Below are positions 1 to 9,552 of a DNA stretch of 64,000 nucleotides, in pieces. Source of the stretch: Leisingera aquaemixtae (lineage in GTDB: Bacteria; Pseudomonadota; Alphaproteobacteria; Rhodobacterales; Rhodobacteraceae); contig NZ_JAHVJQ010000014.1 of assembly GCF_019801145.1 (NCBI RefSeq), positions 1 through 64,000 of the forward strand, read 5' to 3'. Below the pieces are notes generated by a model, which saw only the letters and a list, made by a program, of their open reading frames with translations, was not told where the DNA came from and ran no database searches. A program made the position numbers and the translations under genes. How positions within the stretch are numbered: the first letter of the stretch is position 1; each line of letters starts with the position of its first letter.

Positions 1-572
1 AAGCTGACACTCAATCATCGGGCAAAACCCTATGAGCGCGATATACAGTAGGCTGATCCATCGAAATGAACCCAAACCGCCCGCATATCTCTTCAGTCAT
101 CCATCAATGTCAAAGAGCATCACCTCTGAGAGACAACGATCCGGCTGCGCTCCAATCTCTTGCTGCGCCGCCGTTCCAGCTAACCCTCTGTGGTGACCGT
201 CAGCGCCTCAGCGCCGCCGGTGAGGGGTGTTCTATGTTTAGCGCCGGAGAGTCGCAACCCCTTTTTTGAAGTTTCCATGACTTTTTGCGCAGACCGGACA
301 GTAATCGTTTATAATCAATAATTTAATCGATGCAAAACAGGCCTGCGCGGCGCCGCGGGCTGGCTTGATCACTGCAAGCGGACTGGGAACAAGAACGGGC
401 GCAAAGGCCGCGCCACTAGATGTTGGGGTCACTCTTCACCCCCATACAAGACGCACTTGCCGGGGCGACTCGCGGCCTGGGGATTTGGCCGCCGATTCCC
501 CGGATTCTCTGGCCGCCGCAGTGCCGGCGCCCGCACTGGCGGCCGGTTGCTGCCCCCCCCGGCCCGGCCCCG
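1..572. other. Left-edge region with no supportable gene
   Basis: About 570 bases without a convincing coding region. Short open frames exist on both strands, but none has a plausible start with a ribosome site, a recognisable domain or a partner gene. Bases 250-330 are noticeably more AT-rich than the surroundings. The pxpA stop codon lies at 573, so the right part is the 3' untranslated side of the 5-oxoprolinase operon. It could also hold remnants of a gene whose remainder lies outside the window. Confidence 0.5.
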
Positions 573-1346
573 TCAGCCCTGGCGGCCCGGGAACCGCCGG
601 ATGGAGATGCCGCCTGCCGTCAGGCTGGTGCGGACGGACTGGGCCAGCTGCACCGCCTCGGCGGTATCCCCGTGCAGGCAGATGGTGTCGATCGGCGCCG
701 GGATGCGCTTGCCGCTTTCAGTGATGATCGCCCCCTCCTCTACCATCTGCAGGATGCGGGGGCCTGCCAGCGCCGGGTCGTGAATGACGGCGCCCGGCAG
801 CGAGCGGTCGACAAGGGTGCCATCGTCATTATAGGCGCGGTCGGCAAAGATCTCGCCGCACCAGTTGCAGCCGAGCTCGCGCACCACCTCCTCCATGGCG
901 GTGGCGGCCAGCACCATGATGATGATGTCCGGGTCCACATCCAGCGCCGCCTGGTAGCAGGCGCGCGCCATCGCGTGATCGACGCAGGCCATGTTGGAAA
1001 GCGCCCCGTGCAGTTTCAGGTGCCGCACCCGGGTGCCCGCCGCCTGCGCCATGCCCCGGGCGGCACCCAGCTGATAGCGGATCATGTTCGCCAGGGTGCC
1101 ATGCGGCACATGCATCTTGCGCCGCCCGAAGCCCTGCAGGTCCAGAAATCCGGGGTGGGCACCGATGCCGACGCCGTTGTCCCGCGCCAGGGCCATTGTC
1201 TGCGCCATCACGTCTGGGTCGCCTGCGTGAAAGCCGCAGGCGATATTGGCGGAGGAGACGATGTCCAGAAGCGCCGCATCATCGCCCATGGCCCAGGGGC
1301 CGAAGCTTTCGCCCATATCGGCGTTCAGGTCGACTGTCTTGGTCAT
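573..1346 (-). CDS. pxpA: 5-oxoprolinase subunit PxpA (LamB/YcsF family)
   Basis: 257 residues, the usual length for PxpA. With PxpB and PxpC it forms the ATP-dependent prokaryotic 5-oxoprolinase, which opens pyroglutamate (5-oxoproline) to glutamate in the cytoplasm. The N terminus shows the family signature (VDLNADMGESFG, then NIACGFHAGD), and an HLKLHGAL segment follows near the middle. The ATG at 1346 was chosen because it overlaps the pxpC stop (ATGA) and starts directly at the conserved MTKTVDLN motif; a longer open frame upstream lies inside pxpC. It is the last gene of a pxpB-pxpC-pxpA operon with 4-nt overlaps, so it is probably translationally coupled. The family call is secure; activity is inferred from the complete three-subunit set. 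Confidence 0.93.
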   Translation of the reverse strand: MTKTVDLNADMGESFGPWAMGDDAALLDIVSSANIACGFHAGDPDVMAQTMALARDNGVGIGAHPGFLDLQGFGRRKMHVPHGTLANMIRYQLGAARGMAQAAGTRVRHLKLHGALSNMACVDHAMARACYQAALDVDPDIIIMVLAATAMEEVVRELGCNWCGEIFADRAYNDDGTLVDRSLPGAVIHDPALAGPRILQMVEEGAIITESGKRIPAPIDTICLHGDTAEAVQLAQSVRTSLTAGGISIRRFPGRQG

Positions 1347-2374
1347 GCGTATTCTCCCTTTGCGAACGGGTCGGCTTCCGCCGAGACGGCGCCGCTGATC
1401 AGTTGATAGGACAACAGGTCCCGGACCGCCGCCGGGTCGCGCACCAGCGGGCGGCAGGCTGCGGGCAGGGCCTTCAGTGTTTTCTCGAATTTGGCCTGGA
1501 TCTCCAGCCCTTCCTCCAGGCTGATCCAGCGGAACCGCAGCGCCGCGCCCGCCTGCGCCTGCGCCACCCTGGGCAGGTCGCAGGGCAGAACGGTGCCGAT
1601 CCGGGGATAACCGCCGGTGGTCTGGCATTCGCGCAGCAGCACAAACGGCTTGCCGTCGCCGGTCATCTGCACGTCACCGGGGAGGATCACCTCGGACAGG
1701 ATATTGAGCTGGCCCTCGGCGGCGAAGCCTTCGCCGTCCGAGACCATTTCCACCCCCATCCGGTTGGCGCGGCTGCCGCGGCTGAAGGCAGTGGCGGCAA
1801 AACGGGCGCGGACCGCCGCGGGAAACAGGTGGCTCTGGAAGCTTTCGACGATCCGCAGCTCGCCGCCCTTGAACCGCTCTTCGGCATCCAGAACCAGTCC
1901 GGCCTCATTGCTCTGGCCCGTCCCGGCGGGCAGCAGGTCTCCGGCCTCAGCCGCCCGGCCCAGCCCGGCCATCATATGCACGGCGCGCGCGCCCAGCAGC
2001 GGTTCCGTGGCGATGCCGCCGCCCAGGTGCAGGTAGCCATAGACACCTCCGCGGGCGGCACCGATGGACAGCCGCTGCCCCGCCTCCATCCGGTGCGAGG
2101 CATTCCAGGCCAGTGCTTCGCCATCCAGAGCCGCCGCCATCGGCGCGCCGGTCAGCGCTATGCGCACCGGCCCGGCAGCCTCGAACTCGCCGCCCATACC
2201 GCCCATCTCCAGCGCCGCAAGGCCCGGGTCCTGGCGCAACAGCGCCGCGCCTTCGGCCAGCGCCAGCGTATCGGCGGCACCGCCCTGCGACACCCCCTGC
2301 CCCAGCAGCCCAGGACGGCCAAGGTCCTGAACCGACGCCGCGGGCCCGATGCGGAGGATCTTCAATCCGCTCAT
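1343..2374 (-). CDS. pxpC: 5-oxoprolinase subunit PxpC (biotin-dependent carboxyltransferase-like)
   Basis: 343 residues. Family of allophanate hydrolase subunit 2 / KipA, now assigned as the PxpC subunit of 5-oxoprolinase. The N terminus has the typical ASVQDLGRPG motif, and further on an ECQTTGGYP segment followed by a RIGTVLPCDLP stretch characteristic of this family. The start ATG at 2374 overlaps the pxpB stop and its own stop overlaps the pxpA start, so all three subunits are translationally coupled. It is likely to work only in complex with PxpA and PxpB. No biotin carboxylase partner lies nearby, which supports the oxoprolinase role over a urea or allophanate role. Confidence 0.92.
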   Translation of the reverse strand: MSGLKILRIGPAASVQDLGRPGLLGQGVSQGGAADTLALAEGAALLRQDPGLAALEMGGMGGEFEAAGPVRIALTGAPMAAALDGEALAWNASHRMEAGQRLSIGAARGGVYGYLHLGGGIATEPLLGARAVHMMAGLGRAAEAGDLLPAGTGQSNEAGLVLDAEERFKGGELRIVESFQSHLFPAAVRARFAATAFSRGSRANRMGVEMVSDGEGFAAEGQLNILSEVILPGDVQMTGDGKPFVLLRECQTTGGYPRIGTVLPCDLPRVAQAQAGAALRFRWISLEEGLEIQAKFEKTLKALPAACRPLVRDPAAVRDLLSYQLISGAVSAEADPFAKGEYA

Positions 2375-3123
2375 GCTTGGATCTCCTGAGCTGCCGCTCC
2401 GCCGCGCAGCGGATCGTCTTCGCAGAGCTTCAGGAAGTCCGGCTTGGAAACCGGTTCAAACTGCATCTCGTCACCGGGGCGCAAGGCAAAGGGCTGCTCC
2501 GCCTCTGCCCTGAACAGCGTCATCCCGGTCTGGCCGACATGGCGCCAGCCGGTCGGGGCCGGGTTGGAAAACAGCACAAACTGGCTGATCGCCTGCACCA
2601 GCGCGCCGCGCGGCACCATCGGTGTCAGCTCGGTTTGCCGCGGCAGGTTCCACTCCGGCCCCAGCGAGCCGAGGTAGGGCTGGCCAGGGGCGAAACCGAT
2701 GGTCAGCACCCGCACCCGGGCCGCACCCAGGCTGTCGATGGCCTGCGCCTCGCTCATGCCCGCGGCATCGGCGGCCTCTGCCAGCTGGGGTGCCAGATCG
2801 GTGCCGTAAACGGTGGGCACCCGCCAGAACCGGCGCCCGGCGGGCAACGGCGCCTGCAGCCAGTCCTGCGTGGCAAGCAGCTCCCGCAGCGCATCTTCCA
2901 GCCGGCCGTGCGGCAGCACCGAGGGTTCAAAACGGACAAACACCGAGGCCAGCGAGGCCATGGTCTCCACCACGCCCTCCAGTGCCAGTGCCTCCACCGC
3001 GGTGCGGAATGCCAGCGCCGCGCGGTTGGACGCCTCGCTCAGGCTGCCACCGAAACTGACCAGCATGCCGCTCAGCCCGGCCCGGCGGACCAGCGGATAT
3101 GCAGCCGCATCCTGGCTTTCCAT
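2371..3123 (-). CDS. pxpB: 5-oxoprolinase subunit PxpB (allophanate hydrolase subunit 1-like)
   Basis: 250 residues, first gene of the pxpBCA operon. PxpB/KipI-family proteins carry conserved motifs such as IGFAPGQPYLG and VPRGALVQA near the C terminus, both visible here. It is expected to supply the ATP-dependent phosphorylation half of pyroglutamate opening together with PxpC. The ATG at 3123 is preceded by a GGGGTGA stretch that can serve as ribosome site. The operon has no own regulator in the window; the neighbour upstream is a chemoreceptor separated by about 100 bases. Function is assigned by family and by the intact operon. Confidence 0.92.
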   Translation of the reverse strand: MESQDAAAYPLVRRAGLSGMLVSFGGSLSEASNRAALAFRTAVEALALEGVVETMASLASVFVRFEPSVLPHGRLEDALRELLATQDWLQAPLPAGRRFWRVPTVYGTDLAPQLAEAADAAGMSEAQAIDSLGAARVRVLTIGFAPGQPYLGSLGPEWNLPRQTELTPMVPRGALVQAISQFVLFSNPAPTGWRHVGQTGMTLFRAEAEQPFALRPGDEMQFEPVSKPDFLKLCEDDPLRGGAAAQEIQA

Positions 3124-3224
3124 GTGTTCACCCCGTCATTTTTGCAGCCAGCGTTGCGGCACAGACGGAGAGTGTCAACACGTCAATTCCGGCAAGCACG
3201 CGGGGATGCCACCGGCGGCCGGAG

Positions 3225-4634
3225 TCAGAAATCTTCCCAGCCTTGCGCCGCGGGCAGTGTGTCCTGTGCAGGGTCTACCGCCGGGCGCCGGAAGGCGATC
3301 ACCTCCGCCCCCGGCGTTGCCGCGGGCGCCGCGCCGCCGCAGCCGCTGAACTTGGACACCTCGCGAGTCAGCTGGCCTGCGTCAGAGGACAGCTGCTGGC
3401 TGGCGGCTGAGGTCTCTTCCACCATCGCGGCGTTCTGCTGGGTCACCTGGTCCAGCTGCGATACGCCCTGGTTGATCTCGCTCAGCGAGGTGGCCTGTTC
3501 CTTGGCGCCGGTGGCAATGCCGCTGATATGGCTGGAGATGGTGCCGACGCTTTCAATGATCTGCTTCAGCTCTTCACCGGTGCGGCCCACCAGATCGACG
3601 CCGCTGGCCACCTGCTGCTTGCTCTCGCTGATCAGCTGCTTGATCTCCCCAGCGGCCCCGGCTGAGCGCTGCGCCAAGGCCCGCACCTCTGAGGCCACTA
3701 CCGCAAAGCCGCGGCCTGCCTCGCCGGCCCGCGCCGCCTCCACCCCGGCATTCAGCGCCAGGAGGTTGGTCTGAAAGGCGATGTCGTCGATCATGCCGAT
3801 GATCTTGGCGATCTCCTCGGAGGAGCTCTCGATCTGCGACATCGCCGCCACCGCGTCCTCGACAACCCGGCCGCTGCGCTCCGCCGCGGTCTTGGCCTCG
3901 CTGACGATGCCTTCCACCTTCCCGGCACCCTCTGCCGCGGAATGAACGGTGGAGGTCAGCTCTTCGATGGCTGCCGCTGTTTCCTCCAGCGTGGCGGCCT
4001 GGCTTTCGGTGCGCTGCGACAGGTCGCCGGCAGCCTTTGAAATCTCATCCGCCGTGCGGCCCACCGCCCCGGACACCTGGGTGACGGCGCCAATTGCCGT
4101 CCGCAGCTGTTCGGCGGAGCGGTTGAAGGCCGCGCCCAGCGCCGCGATGTCCGGCTGTTCGGACAGTTTCACACGGACCGCCAGATCCCCCTGGCTCATT
4201 GCCTCCAGCCCCCTGGCGATCTCCTGCAGGCCAAGGCGGCGCACTGTCACATCGGTGGCCACTTTCACCACTTGCACTACAGTGCCGTCCGGCCCCTTGA
4301 CCGGCGCATAAGTCGCCTGGATCCAGATCGTCGCCCCATCCTTGGTCACCCGCGGGAACTGACCAGTGTTGACCCGGCCTGCCGCCAGATCCGCCCAGAA
4401 GGTTTGGTATTCCGGGCTGTCAGCAATGTCAGGCGCCACAAACATCGCGTGATGCCGGCCCGTGATTTCCTCCTGGCTGTACCCCAAGGCTGCCAGGAAA
4501 TTGCCGTTGGCCGCCAGGACTGTGCCATCCGGTTTGAAACGGATCACCGCCTGGGTGCTATCGACCACATCAGCAATGATTTTGGCGCTGTCATCCTGTG
4601 CACCGGCCTTGGCCGCCTTGGATATGAAAAACAA
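3225..4634 (-). CDS. Cytosolic PAS-domain methyl-accepting chemotaxis protein, TTG start
   Basis: About 469 residues. An N-terminal PAS domain of the Aer/energy-taxis type is followed by a short HAMP-like linker and a long chemoreceptor signalling domain. The hairpin tip ([23 protein letters not shown]) is nearly canonical and marks the CheA/CheW contact site. No membrane segment or signal peptide is visible, so this should be a soluble receptor sensing an intracellular cue, perhaps redox or oxygen. The start is set at the TTG at 4634 because a GGAGAAG ribosome site lies 7 bases ahead; the frame stays open to 4721 but without a better start. No che genes are nearby. The C terminus ends in WEDF, similar to the pentapeptide tethers for CheR/CheB seen in some receptors. 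Confidence 0.88.
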   Translation of the reverse strand: MFFISKAAKAGAQDDSAKIIADVVDSTQAVIRFKPDGTVLAANGNFLAALGYSQEEITGRHHAMFVAPDIADSPEYQTFWADLAAGRVNTGQFPRVTKDGATIWIQATYAPVKGPDGTVVQVVKVATDVTVRRLGLQEIARGLEAMSQGDLAVRVKLSEQPDIAALGAAFNRSAEQLRTAIGAVTQVSGAVGRTADEISKAAGDLSQRTESQAATLEETAAAIEELTSTVHSAAEGAGKVEGIVSEAKTAAERSGRVVEDAVAAMSQIESSSEEIAKIIGMIDDIAFQTNLLALNAGVEAARAGEAGRGFAVVASEVRALAQRSAGAAGEIKQLISESKQQVASGVDLVGRTGEELKQIIESVGTISSHISGIATGAKEQATSLSEINQGVSQLDQVTQQNAAMVEETSAASQQLSSDAGQLTREVSKFSGCGGAAPAATPGAEVIAFRRPAVDPAQDTLPAAQGWEDF

Positions 4635-4937
4635 TGAACTTCTCCGCACGTTCCTGATTCTAAATGGCTCGCCGTCCGGATACCGTGAAAACAACAGAAA
4701 ACTCTTAACTCCGGCGCGCAAAGACTGCGCCGGCCGCCGTCAGCTCCGGCCATCCCGGCAGGTGCCGCAACCGTGCAGCACCTCCCAGCAATCGGCAACT
4801 TTAGGTTGTATTTTCCTTGATGAAGAAAGCAAAGGGTGTACCCTGCCAGAACCGTCTGCGGCCGTTTGCGGAACGCGCCGCACCTTCAGCGCCGGGCTTT
4901 TGTGCCGCCCGGCTCACAGACAGGGGAACTGACAGAC

Positions 4938-6416
4938 ATGACATTTGCCAGGCAAGCTGACACGCACCGGCGGCCCCTGCTGCCGGTCAGTTCCAGCCAG
5001 CGGGCGCAAGCGGCCGCCGCCCTGCTGATCTGCGCAGGCTTCCTGTTCGACTACCTGACACCGCTGGGGGTCGCGGCCGGCCTGATCTACACCTCGGTTG
5101 TCCTGTGCGCGGTATGGGCAGGCACGCCCAGCGCCGCTTATTCCTATGCTGCGGCAGGCACCGGGCTGACCATTCTCGGCTACATCCTGTTCCACCGCAG
5201 CGGGGTTAACGAATGGATCGTGCTGACCAACAGGGGCCTGACAGTATGCGCCTTGTGGGCCTTTGCCTTCATCGTCTGCCGCCAGAAATCCATCCAGATC
5301 TCCCTGGAGCATAAACAGAATGAGCTGACAGCCATTCGCGATAACAGCATCGAGGGCATCATCACCATCGACAGCCAAGGCTTGATCCTGAGCTACAACC
5401 GCGCATGCCGGAAAATCTTCGGCTACACCAAGGAGGAAGCCATTGGCCGCAACGTCAGCATCCTGATGCCAGAGCCGCAAAAATCGCAGCACGACAGCTA
5501 CCTGAGGGATTACTTCCAGACATGGCAGCGGAACTTCATAGGCGCCAGCCGCGAGGTCCAGGGGCAGCGCAAGGATGGCAGCATCTTCCCGCTTACCGCT
5601 TCAGTTAGCGAGATCCGGGTCGGCGGCCATATCCTGTTCAGCGGCATTGTCCGCGATATCTCGGAGCAAAAGCGCGCCGATGCCGAGCGGGAGCAGTTTG
5701 TCGAGGAACTGTCACGGTCGAACCGGGATCTGGATGAGTTCGCCTATATCGCCTCACACGACCTGCGGGCTCCGCTGCGGGTGATCGACAATGCCTCCAG
5801 CTGGCTCGAGGAGGATCTGGCGGACACGCTGGATGAAGACAGCCTTGAAAACTTGCAACTGCTGCGCTCAAGAGTGCTGCGTATGGACCGGCTGCTGGAC
5901 GACTTGCTGGAGTATTCCCGCGCCGGGCGCAAGACCGACCACAGGTACCAGCAGCTGATGCCGGGCACCGAATTGCTGAAGGAGGCGCTGCTGCTGATCG
6001 ACCAGCCTGAGGGTTTCACGATCCGCATCGATCCCGGCTTTGAGGGTATCCAGCTGGTGAATATGCCGCTGAAACAGATTTTCGCCAACCTGATTTCCAA
6101 CGCGATCAAGCACAGCGAAACAGGCGCCGGCACTGTTGATGTGTCGCTGCGGGACGAAGGCGGGCACTGGCTGTTCTCAGTTGCTGATGACGGCCCCGGC
6201 ATCGAACCGAAGTATCATGAGAAGATCTTCAAGATGTTCCAGACGCTGAAGTCCCGCGACCAAGTGGAGGGCAGCGGCATGGGGTTGTCCATCGTCCAGA
6301 AACACGTGCAACAGGCGGGCGGCAAGATCTTGGTGCACTCGGCGCCGGGCGAGGGCTGCGAATTCAGCTTCACCTGGCCCAAACCGCAGCCGGAGCTTGC
6401 CGCCGGCGCCAGCTGA
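4938..6416 (+). CDS. Membrane histidine kinase with FixL-type heme PAS domain
   Basis: 492 residues from the ATG at 4938, which has AGGGGA about 10 bases upstream; an in-frame ATG at 4836 is less likely. Order of parts: three or four membrane segments (about 24-115), a PAS domain (about 128-245), a dimerisation domain with phospho-acceptor His274 (FAYIASHDLRAPLR), and an ATPase domain with N, G1 and G2 boxes (NLISNAIKHSE, VADDGPGIEP, GSGMGLSIV). The PAS domain closely follows FixL: His185 in KSQHDSYL and Arg205 in IGASREV sit where FixL has the heme-iron His and the oxygen-contacting Arg. An oxygen-sensing role is therefore inferred. No response regulator lies beside it, so it is an orphan kinase. 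Confidence 0.85.
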   Translation: MTFARQADTHRRPLLPVSSSQRAQAAAALLICAGFLFDYLTPLGVAAGLIYTSVVLCAVWAGTPSAAYSYAAAGTGLTILGYILFHRSGVNEWIVLTNRGLTVCALWAFAFIVCRQKSIQISLEHKQNELTAIRDNSIEGIITIDSQGLILSYNRACRKIFGYTKEEAIGRNVSILMPEPQKSQHDSYLRDYFQTWQRNFIGASREVQGQRKDGSIFPLTASVSEIRVGGHILFSGIVRDISEQKRADAEREQFVEELSRSNRDLDEFAYIASHDLRAPLRVIDNASSWLEEDLADTLDEDSLENLQLLRSRVLRMDRLLDDLLEYSRAGRKTDHRYQQLMPGTELLKEALLLIDQPEGFTIRIDPGFEGIQLVNMPLKQIFANLISNAIKHSETGAGTVDVSLRDEGGHWLFSVADDGPGIEPKYHEKIFKMFQTLKSRDQVEGSGMGLSIVQKHVQQAGGKILVHSAPGEGCEFSFTWPKPQPELAAGAS

Positions 6417-6443
6417 GGTTTCAGGCCGCCGCGGCGGAACCTC
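6415..6443. terminator. Hairpin at convergent gene junction
   Basis: A stem of GAGGTT (6415-6420) pairing with AACCTC (6438-6443) encloses a self-complementary CCGCCGCGGCGG core. A second GC palindrome, CCCGCCGGGCGGG, follows at 6447-6459. Both sit in the 45-base gap between the kinase stop and the end of the convergent hydrolase gene, so they could act as a bidirectional terminator. There is no long U-tract, so termination strength is uncertain. Confidence 0.5.
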
Positions 6444-6461
6444 CTGCCCGCCGGGCGGGTG

Positions 6462-7103
6462 TCACTCCAGCCCCTTGGCCCAGCCGGACACCGCGGCGCA
6501 GGCCGCGTCCAGGTTATGCTCCTGGCCGAAGCCGGTCACTGTTTTCCGCGGCTGCAGATCGTGGTTGCCGTCCTCCAGCCAATGCAGACGGACCGCGGCA
6601 GACAGTGCATAGCCCTGCACCTCCTCTTGCGTGCCGAAGGGGTCACGGGTGCCCTGGCAGATCAGGGCCGGCGTGTTCAGCGCCTCCAGATGCCCGGTCC
6701 GCAGACGCTCTGGCTTGCCTGGCGGATGAAACGGGTAGCCCAGGCACACAAGCCCGCAAATGCGCCCCGCGGAGAAAAGTTCGTCGGCAATCAGGCTTGC
6801 CACCCTGCCGCCCATGGACTTGCCGCCGATGATCAGCGGCCCGTCGCAAGCAAGCCGGTCAACCGCCGCCAGAAACTCCGCCTGCAGCTTCTCTGCCTTT
6901 GGCGGCGGCCTTTTCGGCCCGCCGCTGCGGCGCGCGGCCATATAGGCAAACTCGAACCGCGCCACCCGCAGGCCCCGCTCCACAAGCCCTGCGGCGATTG
7001 CCGTCATGAAGGGGGTGTCCATGGCCGCACCGGCGCCATGCGCCAGCAGCACTGTTGCGCGGCCTGCGCCACTGCCGTCCACAAGAAAAGGATTGCCTGC
7101 CAC
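6462..7103 (-). CDS. Small alpha/beta-hydrolase, TEX30/KANL3-type
   Basis: 213 residues. The features fit the short alpha/beta-hydrolase family that includes TEX30 and bacterial 'dienelactone hydrolase-like' proteins. An early VLLAHGAGA oxyanion-hole motif is followed by a nucleophile elbow GGKSMGG, here with Ser in G-K-S-M-G. A later segment ICQGTRDPFG carries the acid Asp, and LEDGNHDL carries the catalytic His. All three triad positions are present, so it is probably an active serine hydrolase; the substrate is unknown. It ends toward the histidine kinase gene and lies about 130 bases from the c-di-GMP protein gene on the same strand. No transporter or regulator gives a functional clue. 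Confidence 0.8.
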   Translation of the reverse strand: MAGNPFLVDGSGAGRATVLLAHGAGAAMDTPFMTAIAAGLVERGLRVARFEFAYMAARRSGGPKRPPPKAEKLQAEFLAAVDRLACDGPLIIGGKSMGGRVASLIADELFSAGRICGLVCLGYPFHPPGKPERLRTGHLEALNTPALICQGTRDPFGTQEEVQGYALSAAVRLHWLEDGNHDLQPRKTVTGFGQEHNLDAACAAVSGWAKGLE

Positions 7104-7231
7104 TGCCCTGCTCCCGGAATACGCCTGCCTGCCGCATTTCTAGCAGCTTCCCCTGCACGCTGCAGCCTCTCTCAGCGCACCGCAAACGGGCACGGGCCGC
7201 ACTGTCACGCACCGCCTGCACGCCACCAGGG

Positions 7232-9286
7232 TCACGCGGAACGCTTTATGCCGCCTCCCGGCCCGCAGGCGATCCGCCGCATCTCCTCCTGAGTCATCGG
7301 CGTCCCGAAATAGAACCCTTGCACAGAAGCGCATTTCTCGGCCTGCAGGAAATTCAGCTCATCCAGCTCTTCCACCCCTTCCGCCAGGACCGGAATGTCC
7401 AGAGCCGACCCCAAGAGCAGCGTCGAGCGGACAATCGCCGCGCTTTGCGCGTTCCTGTGTACTCCCCGCACAAAGCTCTGGTCGATCTTGATCTTGTCAA
7501 AGGGGAAGGTCTGCAATGTGGCCAGCGACGAATAGCCGGTGCCAAAGTCATCCATTGCAATCCGCACCCCGTAGGCCTTCAACTGGTGCATCACCTTCAG
7601 GGTATGGGCCTGATCGTCGATAATGCTGGATTCAGTGATCTCAAGCTCCAGCCGATCCGGCGCCAGGCCGGTTTCCAGAAGAATGTCCATCACATCCTCG
7701 ACAAAGGAAGGCTGCACCAGCTGCTGCGGCGCCACATTGACCGCCACATGAAACGGCTGGTCCCAGCCGGCCGCCTCCTTGCAGGCGGCGCGCAGAACCC
7801 AATGCCCGATTTCCCGGATCAGGCCGGTTTCCTCGGCAACCGGAATGAAGTCGTCCGGCCGCACCCGCCCGCGCTCCGGGTGGTTCCAGCGCAGCAGCAC
7901 CTCAAAGCCGACCGGCTCCAGCGTGCTGAGGTCATTCTGCAGCTGATAGGCCAGCTCGAACTGGCCGGCGGCGCAGGCCTGGCGCAGGTCGTGTACCAGC
8001 TGCAGCCTTTCCCGGCTCTGGCGGTCCATTTCCTCGCTGAACTGGCAGATCGCGCCGCCGGGGTCGGATTTGGCCCGGTACATCGCCAGGTCGGACTTGT
8101 GCAGCAGCTCCAGCGGGTCCCGGCTTTCCTTCAGGCTGGTGGCCACCCCGATGGCGGCCCCTACCCGGACCGATAAATCCTCCATGTCGATCGGCTCAAC
8201 GATCGCAGCGTGCAGCCGCTCCGCAAAAGCCAGCACCTGCTCAATCCGCCGGAACTCCTGCTTGACGGCCACGAATTCATCGCCGCCAGCCCGCGCAATG
8301 TGTTCATCCGGCCCCTGCTGGCGCATCAGCCGCTGGGCAACGGCCTGCAGCACCTTGTCGCCTGCCGCATGGCCATGCAGATCGTTCACTTCCTTGAACA
8401 GGTTCAGGTCGATGGTCAGAATTGCCGCATGCCCGGTTTCATCATGCTGCAGCCGCTGTTCCAGCGCCGTCAGGTACTGGGTCAGCCACATCCGGTTCGG
8501 CATCCCGGTGAGCGGGTCATGCAGCGCCGCATGCGCCAGCTGATCACGCGCTTCGCTTTCGACATTGGTTTCAATGATGGCTGAGGCGAACCCGGTCAGC
8601 AGGATCAGCCCCATCATCCCCAGGTTCAGCAGCCCCATCGCCGTGTCCGAAATTGCCTGTTCGGGCACCTCAACCAGCGGGCTGAGACGGGCATTGATGG
8701 CCCCCATGCCGGTGAAATGCATGCCGCAGATGGCAGCCGTCAGCAGCGCCGAGGCCACCGCCCAGTTGCGCAGGCCCAGCCCACGCCTGGCTGCAAAGGC
8801 GTACCCCCAGGCGCCGAAGCCGGCTGCAATCCCAATGGACAGGGCGCGATAGCCCGGTTCCCACTCCAGCTGCCCCGGGATCAGGTAAGCCTGCATGCCG
8901 GTATAATGCATTACGGAAACCGCCACCCCGAACATTGCCCCCGCCAGCACCGCCGGATGCCGGCCTGTGCCATAGGCAAGCACGGCATTGGACGCCAGCG
9001 CTCCGGTTACCGCAACCAGCAGCGACAGGGCTGTTACCAGCGGCTCGAACCCATGCTCAAAGCCCGGCTCATAAGCCAGCATCGCGATGAAATGCGTCGA
9101 CCAGATTGTCGACCCCGCAATCATGCTGGACAGGCCGAGCTGAACCAGCCGCCGCCGCCCCTTGACCCCCGGCAGCCGGTTGATCAGCCGAACCGTCAGA
9201 ATGATACCTGTGACACAAACAAGAGCGGCCACCGCCACAAGCCCGTAACTGTGCTGTTGGGTTAAGCAATCCACGATGCGGCTCAT
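7232..9286 (-). CDS. MHYT-GGDEF-EAL cyclic di-GMP protein
   Basis: About 684 residues. The N-terminal third is an MHYT sensor of about seven membrane helices with the three repeated motifs STHFIAML, VMHYTGM and GMHFTGMG, thought to bind a metal or a gas. A GGDEF domain follows with intact RAGGDEF; the usual RxxD inhibitory site is absent. The C-terminal EAL domain keeps its catalytic residues: EVLLRW in the EAL position, EITESS, DDFGTGYSS, KIDQSF and AEGVE. It should be able to make and degrade c-di-GMP. The ATG at 9286 is preferred over one at 9310 because GGAG lies 6 bases ahead of it. It stands alone on the minus strand. Confidence 0.92.
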   Translation of the reverse strand: MSRIVDCLTQQHSYGLVAVAALVCVTGIILTVRLINRLPGVKGRRRLVQLGLSSMIAGSTIWSTHFIAMLAYEPGFEHGFEPLVTALSLLVAVTGALASNAVLAYGTGRHPAVLAGAMFGVAVSVMHYTGMQAYLIPGQLEWEPGYRALSIGIAAGFGAWGYAFAARRGLGLRNWAVASALLTAAICGMHFTGMGAINARLSPLVEVPEQAISDTAMGLLNLGMMGLILLTGFASAIIETNVESEARDQLAHAALHDPLTGMPNRMWLTQYLTALEQRLQHDETGHAAILTIDLNLFKEVNDLHGHAAGDKVLQAVAQRLMRQQGPDEHIARAGGDEFVAVKQEFRRIEQVLAFAERLHAAIVEPIDMEDLSVRVGAAIGVATSLKESRDPLELLHKSDLAMYRAKSDPGGAICQFSEEMDRQSRERLQLVHDLRQACAAGQFELAYQLQNDLSTLEPVGFEVLLRWNHPERGRVRPDDFIPVAEETGLIREIGHWVLRAACKEAAGWDQPFHVAVNVAPQQLVQPSFVEDVMDILLETGLAPDRLELEITESSIIDDQAHTLKVMHQLKAYGVRIAMDDFGTGYSSLATLQTFPFDKIKIDQSFVRGVHRNAQSAAIVRSTLLLGSALDIPVLAEGVEELDELNFLQAEKCASVQGFYFGTPMTQEEMRRIACGPGGGIKRSA

Positions 9287-9512
9287 CGGACTCTCCGGGC
9301 TGTGAAACACTCCAGCACCCAGAGTCCGGCCTAATCCTTAACGAACGGCGAAATGCGCGGGCGCTGCGCCTACGGCAACAGTTTCAATTTTTGCAATATT
9401 TAAGAGGGCCCGCCGGACCTTGACGGCTCGGAGACGAGGCATACTGGCAAGCCTTTTACCCCCTCCCAGCCGGTCAGTGCCAAAGCAAACCGGCGTCAAA
9501 ACGGGCGCAGCA

Positions 9513-9552
9513 GGCCTCAAAAACATGCAATTTTCATGTATTTTTTGAGGCC
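9513..9552. repeat. Long AT-rich inverted repeat (terminator-like)
   Basis: GGCCTCAAAAA at the left pairs with TTTTTTGAGGCC at the right, and CATG repeats occur inside both arms, giving a stem of at least 11 bp. On the minus strand it lies about 210 bases after the stop of the GcvT-type gene and may terminate that operon. The run of A/T inside the stem rather than after it is unusual for an intrinsic terminator. Confidence 0.5.

Noticed and set aside
420-1406. Long open frame on the plus strand opposite pxpA and pxpC
   Set aside because: It is the antisense shadow of GC-rich codons; no domain, no ribosome site, Arg/Pro/Ala-rich composition.
2113-3774. 550-codon plus-strand frame
   Set aside because: Runs opposite pxpB, pxpC and the chemoreceptor; low-complexity product with no domain.
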